From assembly GCA_035560235.1 (NCBI GenBank), contig DATMAG010000061.1, positions 84,482 through 148,481 of the forward strand: 64,000 nucleotides of DNA, in the 5' to 3' direction. Positions within the stretch are counted from its first letter, which is position 1; each line of letters opens with the position of its first letter. Shown here piece after piece: positions 33,910 to 43,165 of this stretch. A model generated the notes under the pieces. The model worked only from the letters and a program-made list of their open reading frames with translations. It did not search any database and was not told where the DNA came from. Origin of the DNA: DASRDU01 sp035560235 (GTDB taxonomy: Bacteria > Acidobacteriota > Blastocatellia > RBC074). Made by a program: the position numbers and the translations under genes.

Positions 33910-35919
33910 CTAGTTGAGTTTGATCAGCGCGCCGCTGAGTTCGTGTGTGCCGACAGCAGTGGTTGAAATCGCCGTTCCCGAGGTCGTGACCTTCTGCCTG
34001 TCGAGCGTGACGGTCTGAGCGCCCACGCCGCTTTTGACCTCCTGTGTGCCAATGATTTCGATCTTCACGCCGTGAATCTGAATCGTCCCGTCTGATTTCA
34101 TCACGATCATGCTCGCGCCCGTGTGCAGCTTGATTTCATTGGTTGCCGTGATCAGGATCTTCGTTTTGCAGTCAATCGTCAGATCCTGCAGCACAGTCGT
34201 CTTCTGCGTGTTGTCATAATTTTCAGTCAGCGCGCCCTTGACGTGATAAGTCGCCGTATTCGCCGCGACATTGTGACTGTAGGTGCCTTCGGTAATCGTG
34301 ATGCTCGTGGCCTTTTTGATCGTCTCGGTGTGCGTGCCGTCAACGGTAATGGCGCGATTGTTTCTGACCGCCTGCGTGTCGTCGTGTTCGACGGTTGTGA
34401 TCATGTCGTACTGCGCGTGAATGTTGATCTTCTCCTTCCCGGCAGTATCGTCCATGTTCAGTTCGTTGTAACCCTGTCCCTTGTGCGTCTGCGACTTGAT
34501 GCCGCTGACGACCATTCCGGCGGGCAGAGTGTAAGGCGGCATTGATTCGGCGTTGTAAACGCGCCCGGTGATGATCGGGCGATCCGGATCGCCTTCGATG
34601 AAATCAACGATCACCTCCTGGCCGATGCGCGGGATCGAGATGCCGCCCCAGCCCTTGCCGGCCCAGGGCTGCGAAACGCGAATCCAGCAGGAACTGTTCT
34701 CATCACGTTTGCCTTCACGATCCCAGTGGAACTGAACCTTCACGCGGCCATATTTGTCGGTGTAAATCTCCTCGCCTGCCGGGCCGACGACGATGGCGGT
34801 CTGTGTGCCCTGCATCAGCGGCACCGGAGTTATTCGCGGCGGGCGGAAGGGCGTCTTGTCGGGAATGCAGCGAAACCGGTTCGCGTAACGCAGGTTGTCT
34901 GCGGCCTCTGCGGGCGAGCCGGTTTCGTAATTGTCGCCCTGCTCCATCGCGTGCTGCACCCAGATCAGCACATATGGCTGATTGAGATTCTTCCGGTAAT
35001 GATTCTTCAGATCGAATTTGAAGCCGGGCACAAAGCCGCGACAGGTGCCAGCGCCGTCAATCGTCCGCCGCGCTGACTCTTCTTCTTCCATGCGCACGCT
35101 GACGAGGGCTTCGCCTTCATCCACGCTGTAATATTCGCCAGGATAATCGTAAATTTCGAACTTGCGTTCATCCTGTCCTTCAATGCTGGCCGCCAGATTC
35201 AGCGAGGGCTGCTCAAAATTGAAATCCCTGACCTCGAATTTGCCGGGGCGAATCTCCTGTGTGTAACTCCACTGCGTGACAATGTCATCCTGACCTTCTT
35301 CACCAATGCCTGAAACATAACTCACAGTCTGATGCCATTCGCAGGGCTTGAACTCGCCCGGATGATCGGCCAGCACGAGGATGTGCCTGTCCTCTTCATG
35401 CTCGAAGAAATAAAAAATGCCTTCCTCCTCCATCAGCCGCGAGACGAAGTTGAAGTCGGTTTCGCGGTACTGCACGCAGTAATCGCGCGACTTGTAACTT
35501 TCGTGCAGTTTCAGCTTGAAATCGGTGAAGCCGTATTCTCTGAAGATCTTCTGCAGAATGTCAGGCACGCTCAGGTTCTGAAAGATGCGGCAGTCGCTCG
35601 TTCGTGTCAGCAGCCACAGCCAGGGCACCAGCGTCGCGTTGTAATGAGCGAAGTGCTGTGATGAACCGCCCTGTGAAAAGGAACTGATGACGCCGTTGAT
35701 GAACCGTTCGCTCTCATCGGGCAGAGTGATTCTGATCGTCGCCCGCTGGCCGACGATGGATTCAAATCTGATCGAGCGATTCTCGGAATGCATTCTCAGG
35801 TCGAAGTGAAAGAGCCGGGAGACGCCTTCCTCTCCATTGAAGCCCTGCAGGAGCAGCACATCCTTACCCAGCGGAGTGTTGATCTGAATCAGCCTGTTGT
35901 CCTGAGTGTATGCACCCAT
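33910..35919 (-). CDS. tssI: VgrG spike protein
   Basis: This 669-residue protein has the gp27-like N-terminal half (LLLQGFNGEEGVSRLFHFDL, DYCVQYRETDFNFVSRLMEE, GIFYFFEH) and the gp5 OB-fold segment (YTDKYGRVKVQFHWDREGKR, CWIRVSQPWAGKGWGG, PRIGQEVIVDFIEGDPDRPI). The C-terminal beta-helix is rich in Thr/Val/Ile repeats (DNTQKTTVLQDLTIDCKTKI). There is no extra C-terminal effector domain, so payloads must be non-covalent: the PAAR-Rhs unit downstream and perhaps the lysozyme upstream. It is the spike of the T6SS encoded in this window. Confidence 0.96.
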   Translation of the reverse strand: MGAYTQDNRLIQINTPLGKDVLLLQGFNGEEGVSRLFHFDLRMHSENRSIRFESIVGQRATIRITLPDESERFINGVISSFSQGGSSQHFAHYNATLVPWLWLLTRTSDCRIFQNLSVPDILQKIFREYGFTDFKLKLHESYKSRDYCVQYRETDFNFVSRLMEEEGIFYFFEHEEDRHILVLADHPGEFKPCEWHQTVSYVSGIGEEGQDDIVTQWSYTQEIRPGKFEVRDFNFEQPSLNLAASIEGQDERKFEIYDYPGEYYSVDEGEALVSVRMEEEESARRTIDGAGTCRGFVPGFKFDLKNHYRKNLNQPYVLIWVQHAMEQGDNYETGSPAEAADNLRYANRFRCIPDKTPFRPPRITPVPLMQGTQTAIVVGPAGEEIYTDKYGRVKVQFHWDREGKRDENSSCWIRVSQPWAGKGWGGISIPRIGQEVIVDFIEGDPDRPIITGRVYNAESMPPYTLPAGMVVSGIKSQTHKGQGYNELNMDDTAGKEKINIHAQYDMITTVEHDDTQAVRNNRAITVDGTHTETIKKATSITITEGTYSHNVAANTATYHVKGALTENYDNTQKTTVLQDLTIDCKTKILITATNEIKLHTGASMIVMKSDGTIQIHGVKIEIIGTQEVKSGVGAQTVTLDRQKVTTSGTAISTTAVGTHELSGALIKLN

Positions 35920-35981
35920 GTTGTCTCCTCTCGTTCCGTCGCTCAGCCCGCCACACCTGCGTCACCCTGCCCGGCCCGCTG

Positions 35982-36785
35982 TCAGGGGAGCGTACTGTTC
36001 CCGCCCATCAGAACCATCTTTGCCCGTTCAAAATAACTGATCCGGTCACTCAGCCCGTTGTAACCGCCATTGATGCGCCGGGTCAGTTCCTTAAAGTTTC
36101 TGGCGCTGTCAGCCTGGGCAAGCTGATTCAGCTTGTTGGCCTTCCAGAACCAGGCGGCGAGGCGCGCGGCGATGGCCGGTTCTGCCGCGAGCGCCGGATT
36201 GTTTTCCAGATCGAGTTTCAGCGCAGCACCGGCGGCCCGGTAGTTGTTGCGCCCGGTGATCTGAATGTAGCCTCTGCCGTGATACTTCGCGCCGTCTCCG
36301 GCTTCAGTGTTGCCCAGAGCAGCGGCTACCTTCCGGCGGCGCGGGCTGGGACTGTCCTTGTCATACATGAAGAAAAAGTAGTCGTACCATTTATCGTCGG
36401 CTTCCTTTTCCTTGTACTTCTCTTTGGTGTACTGGGTCTTTCCGCCTCTTTCCTCCATCGTTTTGAAACCGGCACTTTCATGCGCCAGCTGGGCGATGAA
36501 CATTGCCTGCCCGACAACCGTGCTGATGCCGACTTCGTGCATCGCCAGACTGAGGTCAGCCGCCACTGCCCCGGCCCGGTCACCGAGTCCGGGCACGATT
36601 TGTCGGAGCATCTCGCCGGTCAGGACAACCGGTTCTCCCGCGCGGCTCGCGCCACCGGCCAGCGTGCCTGAACCGGTTACCCCCAGTGGTCCCGGCACCG
36701 ACGACGGAAATCTGATGGTCGTGCCGTCATCGAGGACATATTCGTTTCTGATGGAGCAGTAAGGTCCGGGAATTCTGCTGCGCAT
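35982..36785 (-). CDS. GH19-type lysozyme/chitinase, likely T6SS cell-wall effector
   Basis: This 267-residue protein has a C-terminal GH19-like lysozyme fold (about 55-265). The catalytic Glu is in FIAQLAHESAGF (about 103), a second acidic site is in METMEERGG-like KTMEERGGK (about 111-112), and the substrate-groove signature GRGYIQITGRNNY lies at about 170-182. The N-terminal about 50 residues are Pro/Gly/Ser-rich with an IRNEYVLDDGTTIRFPS hairpin that could dock on VgrG. No Sec signal is present, as expected for a T6SS substrate acting in the target periplasm. AAAGGAG precedes the ATG. The next upstream gene encodes a PliG-like lysozyme inhibitor, its probable antidote, and vgrG follows after 62 bases. 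Confidence 0.85.
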   Translation of the reverse strand: MRSRIPGPYCSIRNEYVLDDGTTIRFPSSVPGPLGVTGSGTLAGGASRAGEPVVLTGEMLRQIVPGLGDRAGAVAADLSLAMHEVGISTVVGQAMFIAQLAHESAGFKTMEERGGKTQYTKEKYKEKEADDKWYDYFFFMYDKDSPSPRRRKVAAALGNTEAGDGAKYHGRGYIQITGRNNYRAAGAALKLDLENNPALAAEPAIAARLAAWFWKANKLNQLAQADSARNFKELTRRINGGYNGLSDRISYFERAKMVLMGGNSTLP

Positions 36786-36847
36786 GATGTGACTCCTTTC
36801 TCTCTCAGCCAGGCAATGAAAAGAGAAATCATCTGTGCCCGGTGATC

Positions 36848-36930
36848 CTTCTGATTCCTGAATCCTGAAACCTGAACCCTGTTTTTCAGAGTAAATCAGG
36901 AATCAGGCCACAGGATTCAGGAATCAGAAG
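36848..36930. repeat. Palindromic element, ATTCCTGAATCCTGAA family
   Basis: The left arm (36848-36881) is CTTCTGATTCCTGAATCCTG followed by more CCTGAA units. The right arm (36897-36930) is its reverse complement with a few mismatches. It lies between the lysozyme gene and the inhibitor gene. Confidence 0.85.
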
Positions 36931-36965
36931 TGCCTGTCACAGGCCTCAGACTTATTCCCTGATGC

Positions 36966-37397
36966 TTACCTGATCTTCACCTCAAGTTTATAGCTGGCAT
37001 TGCCCCGCGTTCCGCCGACGACGATCAGATAATCACCCGACATCGGCAGCTTCCCGCTCCACGTCCTCGCGTCCTCGCCTTCGCCTGCTCCGGCCAGCGT
37101 TTTTCTGCCGCCGGGTCTGTAGATCTGAAAGACCGCGTTGTCTTCCGCTGAAGTGAGGCTGACAGTCATCACCTGTCGCGCTCTGGCTTTGACCAGATAC
37201 CGGTCACGCTCTCCGCGCATGACGCTGCCTTCGAGCATCACGGAATCAGCGCCGCGCGCGAATCTGATTCTCACCGGCGGCCTCTGCGAAAAGGCGATGG
37301 TGACGCTGACCGCCAGCGCCAGCAGCACTGTCAGCCAGCGCCAGTTCCGGCCACGCTGCTGCTCTTCAGGGTCAGTCACGCGCTCAGGAAATTTCAT
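36966..37397 (-). CDS. Membrane-anchored PliG-like lysozyme inhibitor, candidate immunity protein
   Basis: This 143-residue protein has a short basic cytoplasmic start, one transmembrane/signal-anchor helix (WLTVLLALAVSVTIAF) and a periplasmic beta domain. The domain order VRIRFARGADSVMLEGSV, RYLVKARARQVMTVSL, KLPMSGDYLIVV, ASYKLEVKIR matches the E. coli g-type lysozyme inhibitor PliG (YcgK), which has VEF-KG…SG-IKG…AKKGQ…LPASGKYELRV…YNVDIQIK. Pre-peptidase C-terminal domains share this look and are the alternative. The ATG at 37397 overlaps the clpV end by 14 bases, so it is translated with the T6SS core. The lysozyme effector gene is directly downstream. The natural reading is protection of the producer's periplasm. 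Confidence 0.72.
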   Translation of the reverse strand: MKFPERVTDPEEQQRGRNWRWLTVLLALAVSVTIAFSQRPPVRIRFARGADSVMLEGSVMRGERDRYLVKARARQVMTVSLTSAEDNAVFQIYRPGGRKTLAGAGEGEDARTWSGKLPMSGDYLIVVGGTRGNASYKLEVKIR

Positions 37398-40092
37398 AAC
37401 TGAACCTTCCACCCTCACCGACATCAACCTTCACCTGCGTCACGGCTTTGCCTTCGGCCATGCGCGCTAAGAATTCGCCGCTCATTTCGGGCAGCAGCGT
37501 GCGGGTCAGAATGTGATCCACGTTGCGCGCGCCGCTTTCGACTTCCTTACAACGGCTGGCGATTTCATTGATGACGGCTTCGGTGCAGCTGAAGTCAGCG
37601 CCGTGATTTTCAGCAATGCGTCTGCCGATGCGACCGAGTTGCAGTTTGATGATCTCGCGCATCACGTCATCGCTGATCGGGTAGTACGGCACGACAGCCA
37701 TGCGCCCGATCAGCGCGGGCTTGAAGACCTTGAGCAGTTCAGGGCGAATCGCTTCGACCAGACCTTCGGGTTCGGGCCGCGTGTCAGGATCGGCGCAGAG
37801 TTTGTGAATGGTGTCGAGGCCCACATTCGACGTGAGCAGGATGACCGTGTTCTTGAAATCAATCTCGCGGCCTTCGCCGTCTTCGAGCATGCCCTTGTCA
37901 AAGACCTGATAAAAAAGTTCCATCACGTCCGGGTGCGCTTTTTCGACTTCATCGAGCAGCACGACCGAATAAGGCTTGCGGCGCACGGCTTCAGTCAGCA
38001 CGCCGCCTTCGCCGTAACCGACATAACCCGGAGGCGATCCCTTGAGCGATGAGACGGTGTGCGCTTCCTGATACTCGCTCATATTGATCGTCACCAGATT
38101 TCTTTCGCCGCCGTAAAGCGTGTCGGCCAGCGCCAGCGCGGTTTCAGTCTTGCCGACGCCGCTCGGCCCGACGAGCAGAAAGACGCCGATGGGACGGCGC
38201 GGGTCAGTCAGGTTCGCGCGCGAAGTGCGAATGCGCTGGCTGATGGCCTGAAGCGCGTGATCCTGGCCGATGACGCGCTGCCTGAGTTTGTCAGCGAGTC
38301 GCAGCACGGTGTTGATTTCATCGGCCATCATCTTGCCGACCGGAATGCCCGTCCATCCCGAAATGACTTCGGCAATTGTCTGCGAAGTGACGCAGGCCTG
38401 CATCAGCGGCGTTTCGCCCTGAGCCTGCTCAAGTTCAGCATTGAGCTGTGCAAGCTGCGAACGCAGTGCATCAGGATCAGTCGCGGCGCCTGCTTCAGCC
38501 GTTGCCGGCTCAGCCCCGGCAGCAGCAGCGGCGGCTGCGCCATTGCCGTTTTTACTGCTCGCGTGCGCTTCGAGTTTGCCGCGAATGTCACGAATCTGAT
38601 TGATCAGTTCGATTTCACGAACCCACTGCGCCTTGAGCTGCGTGAGCCTTTCTTCCTGAGCTGACTTTTCGGCTTTCAGTTCATCAAGCCGTTTCTGATG
38701 ATTTGTTCCGGTGACGGCTTCGCGTTCGAGCGCGCCGATTTCAGTCGCAAGTTGCGTGATGCGGCGTTCGGCATCTTCAACGGCTGAAGGAGTCGCGGCC
38801 TGGCCAATCGCCACGCGGGCGCAGGCCGTGTCGAGCACGCTCACTGATTTGTCGGGCAACTGTCGGCCTGAAATGTAACGATGCGAAAGATGCACTGAAT
38901 CCGCGACGGCTTCATCGAGGATGCGCACGCGATGATGATTTTCGAGCATTTCAACCAGGCCGCGCATCATCGCAATCGCCTTTGCTTCATCCGGCTCTTC
39001 GACCTTGACGACCTGGAAGCGGCGGGCAAGCGCGGCGTCCTTTTCAAAATACTTTTTGTATTCGGCCCAGGTCGTCGCGGCAATCGTGCGCAGTTCGCCG
39101 CGCGCGAGCGCAGGCTTGAGCAGGTTGGCCGCGTCGTTCTGTCCGGCCTGGCCGCCTGCGCCAATCATCGTGTGAGCTTCGTCAATAAACAGGATGATCG
39201 GCTGCGGCGATGACTTGACCTCTTCGATGACCGATTTCAGGCGATTCTCGAATTCGCCCTTGATGCCCGCGCCGGCCTGAAGCAAACCAAGATCGAGCGT
39301 GCGCACAGCCACGTTTCTGAGCGGCAGCGGGACATCTCCCTGCGCGACTCTGAGCGCGAAGCCTTCGACGACGGCGGTTTTGCCGACGCCTGCTTCGCCG
39401 GTCAGAATCGGATTGTTCTGGCGGCGGCGGGTGAGAATGTCAACGACCTGGCGAATCTCGAAATCACGGCCCAGCACCGGATCAATCTTTCCGGCCCGCG
39501 CCCGCGCCGTCAGATCAATCGTGAACTGATCGAGCGCCTGCGTTTTGCCCGGCACGCCGCCCGCTGTCGGCGCGCCATCACCCGACGGCTGACCACTTGA
39601 AGCAGCAGCGGCCTTGTCTTCGGCTGATCCGGCGACGATGTCAGCAAAGCTCTTCTTCAGACCTTCGACTGAAATTTCATTGAACTCCTTCGAGGCTTCG
39701 CGGGCGATGCGGGCGAGTTCTTCAGAACTGAGCAGGGCGAGCAGCAGATGGCCTGAGCGAACCTTTGGCGCACCGAATTCGATTGAAGCGAGCAGCCACG
39801 CTTCCTGAATCAGCTTTGGCAAATTGGGCGAAAGCGCAGGCGTGCGGGCGTTGCCTGTTTTCAAACGGTCGAGCGAGCGCGTGAGGTCTTTACTCAGGCG
39901 CGCCGCGTCAACTTCGTAATGGCGCAGGATGCGCGAAAAATCGGTGTCCGGCGCTTCAAGCAGCTTGAGGAGCAGATGCTCCAGATCAACATCGTAATTG
40001 GTGCGCGACAGGCACAGTCCGGCAGCGGCTTCGAGCGCGCTGCGGCACTGATCATCGAGCCGCCCGATCAGAGATTTGAGATTGAGATTCAT
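37384..40092 (-). CDS. clpV: ClpV/TssH, AAA+ ATPase recycling the T6SS sheath
   Basis: This 902-residue protein has a Clp_N domain (about 10-155), AAA1 with Walker A GEAGVGKT and Walker B FIDEAHTMIGAGG, and a coiled-coil middle domain (about 440-560). An Ala/Gly-rich insert (GNGAAAAAAAGAEPATAEAG) lies inside the middle domain. AAA2 has GPSGVGKTETALALADTLYG and pore loop GSPPGYVGYGEGG. The YGGERNLVTINMSEYQE segment is typical of ClpV rather than ClpB. It disassembles contracted TssB/TssC sheaths in the cytoplasm. It overlaps the PliG-like gene at its 3' end and is separated from tssG by a palindromic repeat. Confidence 0.95.
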   Translation of the reverse strand: MNLNLKSLIGRLDDQCRSALEAAAGLCLSRTNYDVDLEHLLLKLLEAPDTDFSRILRHYEVDAARLSKDLTRSLDRLKTGNARTPALSPNLPKLIQEAWLLASIEFGAPKVRSGHLLLALLSSEELARIAREASKEFNEISVEGLKKSFADIVAGSAEDKAAAASSGQPSGDGAPTAGGVPGKTQALDQFTIDLTARARAGKIDPVLGRDFEIRQVVDILTRRRQNNPILTGEAGVGKTAVVEGFALRVAQGDVPLPLRNVAVRTLDLGLLQAGAGIKGEFENRLKSVIEEVKSSPQPIILFIDEAHTMIGAGGQAGQNDAANLLKPALARGELRTIAATTWAEYKKYFEKDAALARRFQVVKVEEPDEAKAIAMMRGLVEMLENHHRVRILDEAVADSVHLSHRYISGRQLPDKSVSVLDTACARVAIGQAATPSAVEDAERRITQLATEIGALEREAVTGTNHQKRLDELKAEKSAQEERLTQLKAQWVREIELINQIRDIRGKLEAHASSKNGNGAAAAAAAGAEPATAEAGAATDPDALRSQLAQLNAELEQAQGETPLMQACVTSQTIAEVISGWTGIPVGKMMADEINTVLRLADKLRQRVIGQDHALQAISQRIRTSRANLTDPRRPIGVFLLVGPSGVGKTETALALADTLYGGERNLVTINMSEYQEAHTVSSLKGSPPGYVGYGEGGVLTEAVRRKPYSVVLLDEVEKAHPDVMELFYQVFDKGMLEDGEGREIDFKNTVILLTSNVGLDTIHKLCADPDTRPEPEGLVEAIRPELLKVFKPALIGRMAVVPYYPISDDVMREIIKLQLGRIGRRIAENHGADFSCTEAVINEIASRCKEVESGARNVDHILTRTLLPEMSGEFLARMAEGKAVTQVKVDVGEGGRFSYEIS

Positions 40093-40110
40093 AACAATGG
40101 TTCCTTATAG

Positions 40111-40193
40111 CCTGGAGCGCGGACAGCCTGTCCGCCTGAATTCGCGGACAGCGCATTGCAGGATTGAGGCGGACAGGCTGTCCGCGCTCCAGG
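40111..40193. repeat. Palindromic element, GGAGCGCGGACAG family
   Basis: The left arm (40111-40139: CCTGGAGCGCGGACAGCCTG then TCCGCCTGA) and right arm (40165-40193) are complementary at nearly every position. Each arm also holds the inner palindrome GACAGCCTGTC. It lies in the 149-base gap between tssG and clpV. Confidence 0.88.
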
Positions 40194-40241
40194 CACTGCT
40201 CCAGGCAGTGAGTCAGTGGTTTTCCACAGAGCCTGCGGCCT

Positions 40242-41333
40242 TCAGTTGTTCGCTGCCAGCACGACCTGGTCATCGTCTGCTTCAAACGGCTGCGTCTTGA
40301 GCCAGGTGGTCCAGCCGAGCATCGGTTTATGCTTCGCGCGTGTGGTCAGCACGCAGCCGCGCACCTCGTCAGCCTGCAGAATCAACTGGACATCGAAATC
40401 AAATTCCTGCCCGACCAGCCAGCGCGTCACCGCCGCGAGCGGGCCGAAGAGCGAGCCTTTCGTCGGCAGAAACCGGTTCATCTCCCTGAAGGTGAGCGGG
40501 CCGAGTCTGAGCCTGAATTTCGACTGAATGTCCCAGACGCGGCTGCCTGCAACGGTGCTCAAACCAAGGCGGCTGTTGGCCGTGCCCAGACGCGAGAGAC
40601 TGTCATCATCGAGCGGCAGCCACTGCCCGCTGCATTGCGCCACCTGCACGCAGACGCCGAAATGGTCGCTCAGAATCGCCGCGATGGTGACTGCCGAATG
40701 CGGGCGCTGCGCGATCAGTCCGGCATACGGCAGCAGCCCTTCATCGGACACTTCCAGCCGGTTGCCGAGGCCGCGCGTGCCGAGTCCGACGAGGGCCTTG
40801 AGCGCATCGGTGAAATGATCCTCGCGGCTTCGTTCAAAGAGCGCCGGGAAGTGATGCTTCTCCCAGGCGCGATAAAAGAACGAGATCATCCGGTGATTGA
40901 AAAGATCCAGAAAATCGAGCAGCGCGCGGTCGCGATGTCGCAGCAGTCTGTCAAGCAGCAGTTCGGTATACGGATGCGGCAGCACTCCGAGCGGCCCCGT
41001 GAGGCCCATGAAAGTGACGGTCATTTCAGGCTGCCCCGGCTCGCGTGGCGCTTCCACCATCAACTCGCCGGTGACAACGGTTTCGGCTGCCTCACTGCTG
41101 ACCGGTTCGGCGCGTTCGAGCTGCTGAACCTCGCTGGCCGGAAAGGCCAGTGAAGCGTGAGTGCGAAAGCGCACGACCTCACGCGCCGGATCAGCGTTGC
41201 GCCCGACCGGCAGCTGTTCAGCCCGCGCCATTCGTTCGAGCAGCCGCACCGCCTGAAAAAAGCTGAAGCGGTGCGATTCATCAAACAGCAGTTTGCTCAG
41301 AGGAGGATCTGTTCTCCCATTCTGGGCGGCCAT
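40242..41333 (-). CDS. tssG: T6SS baseplate protein TssG
   Basis: This 363-residue protein has the conserved N-terminus FDESHRFSFFQAVRLLERM, VRFRTHASLAFPASEVQQLE, the core VTFMGLTGPLGVLPHPYTEL and HRMISFFYRAWEKHHF, and GSRVWDIQSKFRLRLGPLTF near the C-terminus. All are TssG (VasB/ImpH) signatures. With TssE, TssF and TssK it forms the baseplate wedge around VgrG. Its start overlaps the tssF end by 37 bases, so the two are translationally coupled. Confidence 0.95.
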   Translation of the reverse strand: MAAQNGRTDPPLSKLLFDESHRFSFFQAVRLLERMARAEQLPVGRNADPAREVVRFRTHASLAFPASEVQQLERAEPVSSEAAETVVTGELMVEAPREPGQPEMTVTFMGLTGPLGVLPHPYTELLLDRLLRHRDRALLDFLDLFNHRMISFFYRAWEKHHFPALFERSREDHFTDALKALVGLGTRGLGNRLEVSDEGLLPYAGLIAQRPHSAVTIAAILSDHFGVCVQVAQCSGQWLPLDDDSLSRLGTANSRLGLSTVAGSRVWDIQSKFRLRLGPLTFREMNRFLPTKGSLFGPLAAVTRWLVGQEFDFDVQLILQADEVRGCVLTTRAKHKPMLGWTTWLKTQPFEADDDQVVLAANN

Positions 41334-43165
41334 TTTTTGAGTTCTTTCTCCCGTTGCCTGGTTCGCGCCACCAGTTGATTGAATGAATTGAGCGAAGCAT
41401 AAAGCCCCAGAAAACGCTCCAGCACCGAGGCCAGCAGAAAGACGCCGGTGCCGACAAACTGGTCTTCGTCAAACTCGATGGTCGTTTCAATTCCCCGGAC
41501 AAAGCCCGTTCCCACGCGCGATCCGGTCTGTCGCGTGACGCGGCGGCTTGAAACGCGGGTGATGCCCGCAATCTGTTTGCGCGTCGCGGCGGAATCGAGA
41601 AAGTCGTAAAGCAGCAGAATCTCGCGCAGCGCGTCGGGCGAACCGTCAGCGCCTTCAACAATGGACAGATGATTGAGCGAAAGATGCGAAATCAGCCGCC
41701 AGTGCGCGCCGCGCCGCAGCGACGGGCGCAGCGTCACGGTCGGTTTTTTCAGGCACCGCACGCGCACGCGCGAATCGGTCCCTTCGACCTGAAATTCGCC
41801 TTCGCTGCCGGTGAACGGCATTTTGCCCGGCAGATCGCGGTTGGTGCAGGTCGTGTGAACGGTCAGCGTTTCGATGGCCGGAACGTGCGGATCGAAGCCC
41901 AGATCAACGAGCGAGAGATACATCTCTGTGCCCTGGTCGTCCCGGCGCAGCGAAGGACGGCGCGTGGCGTACCAGAAGGTCTGATTCTCCTCGCGTTCTT
42001 CGGTGTGGCGAATCGAATAAAAGGGCTGAAAGCGCCGCGACTGCTGCAGCAGCGGATCGGTCGAAGTGACTTCATCAATCGAATAAATCTCGGTCGCGTG
42101 CGGGCGATGAACGTCGGGAATGAGTGCGTACTCGTGCTGCTGCTGCGAGAGCGCGACAGGTTCAGCCGTCTTGCGAAAGAGGTTGATGACCGGCGTGCAG
42201 CCGAGCCTGAAGGTTCCGGCTTCAAGCGGCGCTGACGGCGGCGTGACATCCGCGAGCTGAATGCGCAGTTCGAACTGTTCGCCAAATCCGGCCTGCGCCG
42301 CCCGCTCGATGCCGGTCACATCGAAGAAGAGAAACTTTTCGGGAAACGCGAAATACTCGGTCAGCAGCCGATAGCCCGGAAACGAACGCGGCGTGTACGG
42401 CAGCAGCCCTTCAGTCGCCTCGAAGCCGACGGGCCGGAGCGCGACCTCGACCGGATCAGGCTGCGGCGCTGAAAGTGATCGCGTCCGTGTCCGGCTCGCC
42501 ACCGGTTGCAGTTCCGCGCGCTGTGTATGATTGAAGAGCAGTTCATAGAGCGGATAGACGAGCTGCGGTTCACCGTTCAGATAAAAGCGCAGTTCGCTGA
42601 TGCCGCCCGAACGCTCGCCCGCGATCAGTTGCAGGTTCGTGAGCTTTGTGTTGTTCAGACAGCGCAGGCTGAGTCTGAGCGTCGCCTCCGACCACTGCCC
42701 GCGCGCGTTGAGCGGGACAGGCGAATCGAGCGTTGCCGCCGTCACTTCAATCGGCCAGAGCGTGACCGGATAGCAGGTGCGAAAACGGCAGCGCGTCTCT
42801 CTGACCGGCTTTGAATAAAGCACAGTGCCCTGACCGATCAGATACCCGGCAGTCTGTCGTCCCTGCGCCGGATCAAGCGAAAACTGCACGATGGACATGG
42901 ACGGAATCGGCGCGAGGTAATGCGGATATAAGATATTGAGCAGCGATTCGGTGATTTCAGGGAATTCGTCATCGAGCTTGAGGTGAACGCGCCCGGCCAG
43001 GAAAGCGAAGGCTTCGATCAGCCTCTCAACGTGCGGGTCTTCGCACTTGTCCGGCTCAAGCTGCAGCCGCGCCGCAATGCGCGGATACTTGCGGGCAAAC
43101 TCCGCGCCCATCTGCCGCAGAAAGACGAGTTCGCGTTCGTAATATTCAAGCAGTTCGTCGCGCAT
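41297..43165 (-). CDS. tssF: T6SS baseplate protein TssF
   Basis: This 622-residue protein starts MRDELLEYYERELVFLRQMG, then EFARKYPRIAARLQLEPDKC and HVERLIEAFAFLAGRVHLKL, the unmistakable TssF (VasA/ImpG) N-terminus. The PLNARGQ, YFAFPEKFLFFDVTG and LTVHTTCTNRDLP blocks are also typical. The start ATG shares one base with the tssE stop (TGATG). It is the central baseplate wedge component in the cytoplasm. Confidence 0.96.
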   Translation of the reverse strand: MRDELLEYYERELVFLRQMGAEFARKYPRIAARLQLEPDKCEDPHVERLIEAFAFLAGRVHLKLDDEFPEITESLLNILYPHYLAPIPSMSIVQFSLDPAQGRQTAGYLIGQGTVLYSKPVRETRCRFRTCYPVTLWPIEVTAATLDSPVPLNARGQWSEATLRLSLRCLNNTKLTNLQLIAGERSGGISELRFYLNGEPQLVYPLYELLFNHTQRAELQPVASRTRTRSLSAPQPDPVEVALRPVGFEATEGLLPYTPRSFPGYRLLTEYFAFPEKFLFFDVTGIERAAQAGFGEQFELRIQLADVTPPSAPLEAGTFRLGCTPVINLFRKTAEPVALSQQQHEYALIPDVHRPHATEIYSIDEVTSTDPLLQQSRRFQPFYSIRHTEEREENQTFWYATRRPSLRRDDQGTEMYLSLVDLGFDPHVPAIETLTVHTTCTNRDLPGKMPFTGSEGEFQVEGTDSRVRVRCLKKPTVTLRPSLRRGAHWRLISHLSLNHLSIVEGADGSPDALREILLLYDFLDSAATRKQIAGITRVSSRRVTRQTGSRVGTGFVRGIETTIEFDEDQFVGTGVFLLASVLERFLGLYASLNSFNQLVARTRQREKELKKWPPRMGEQILL

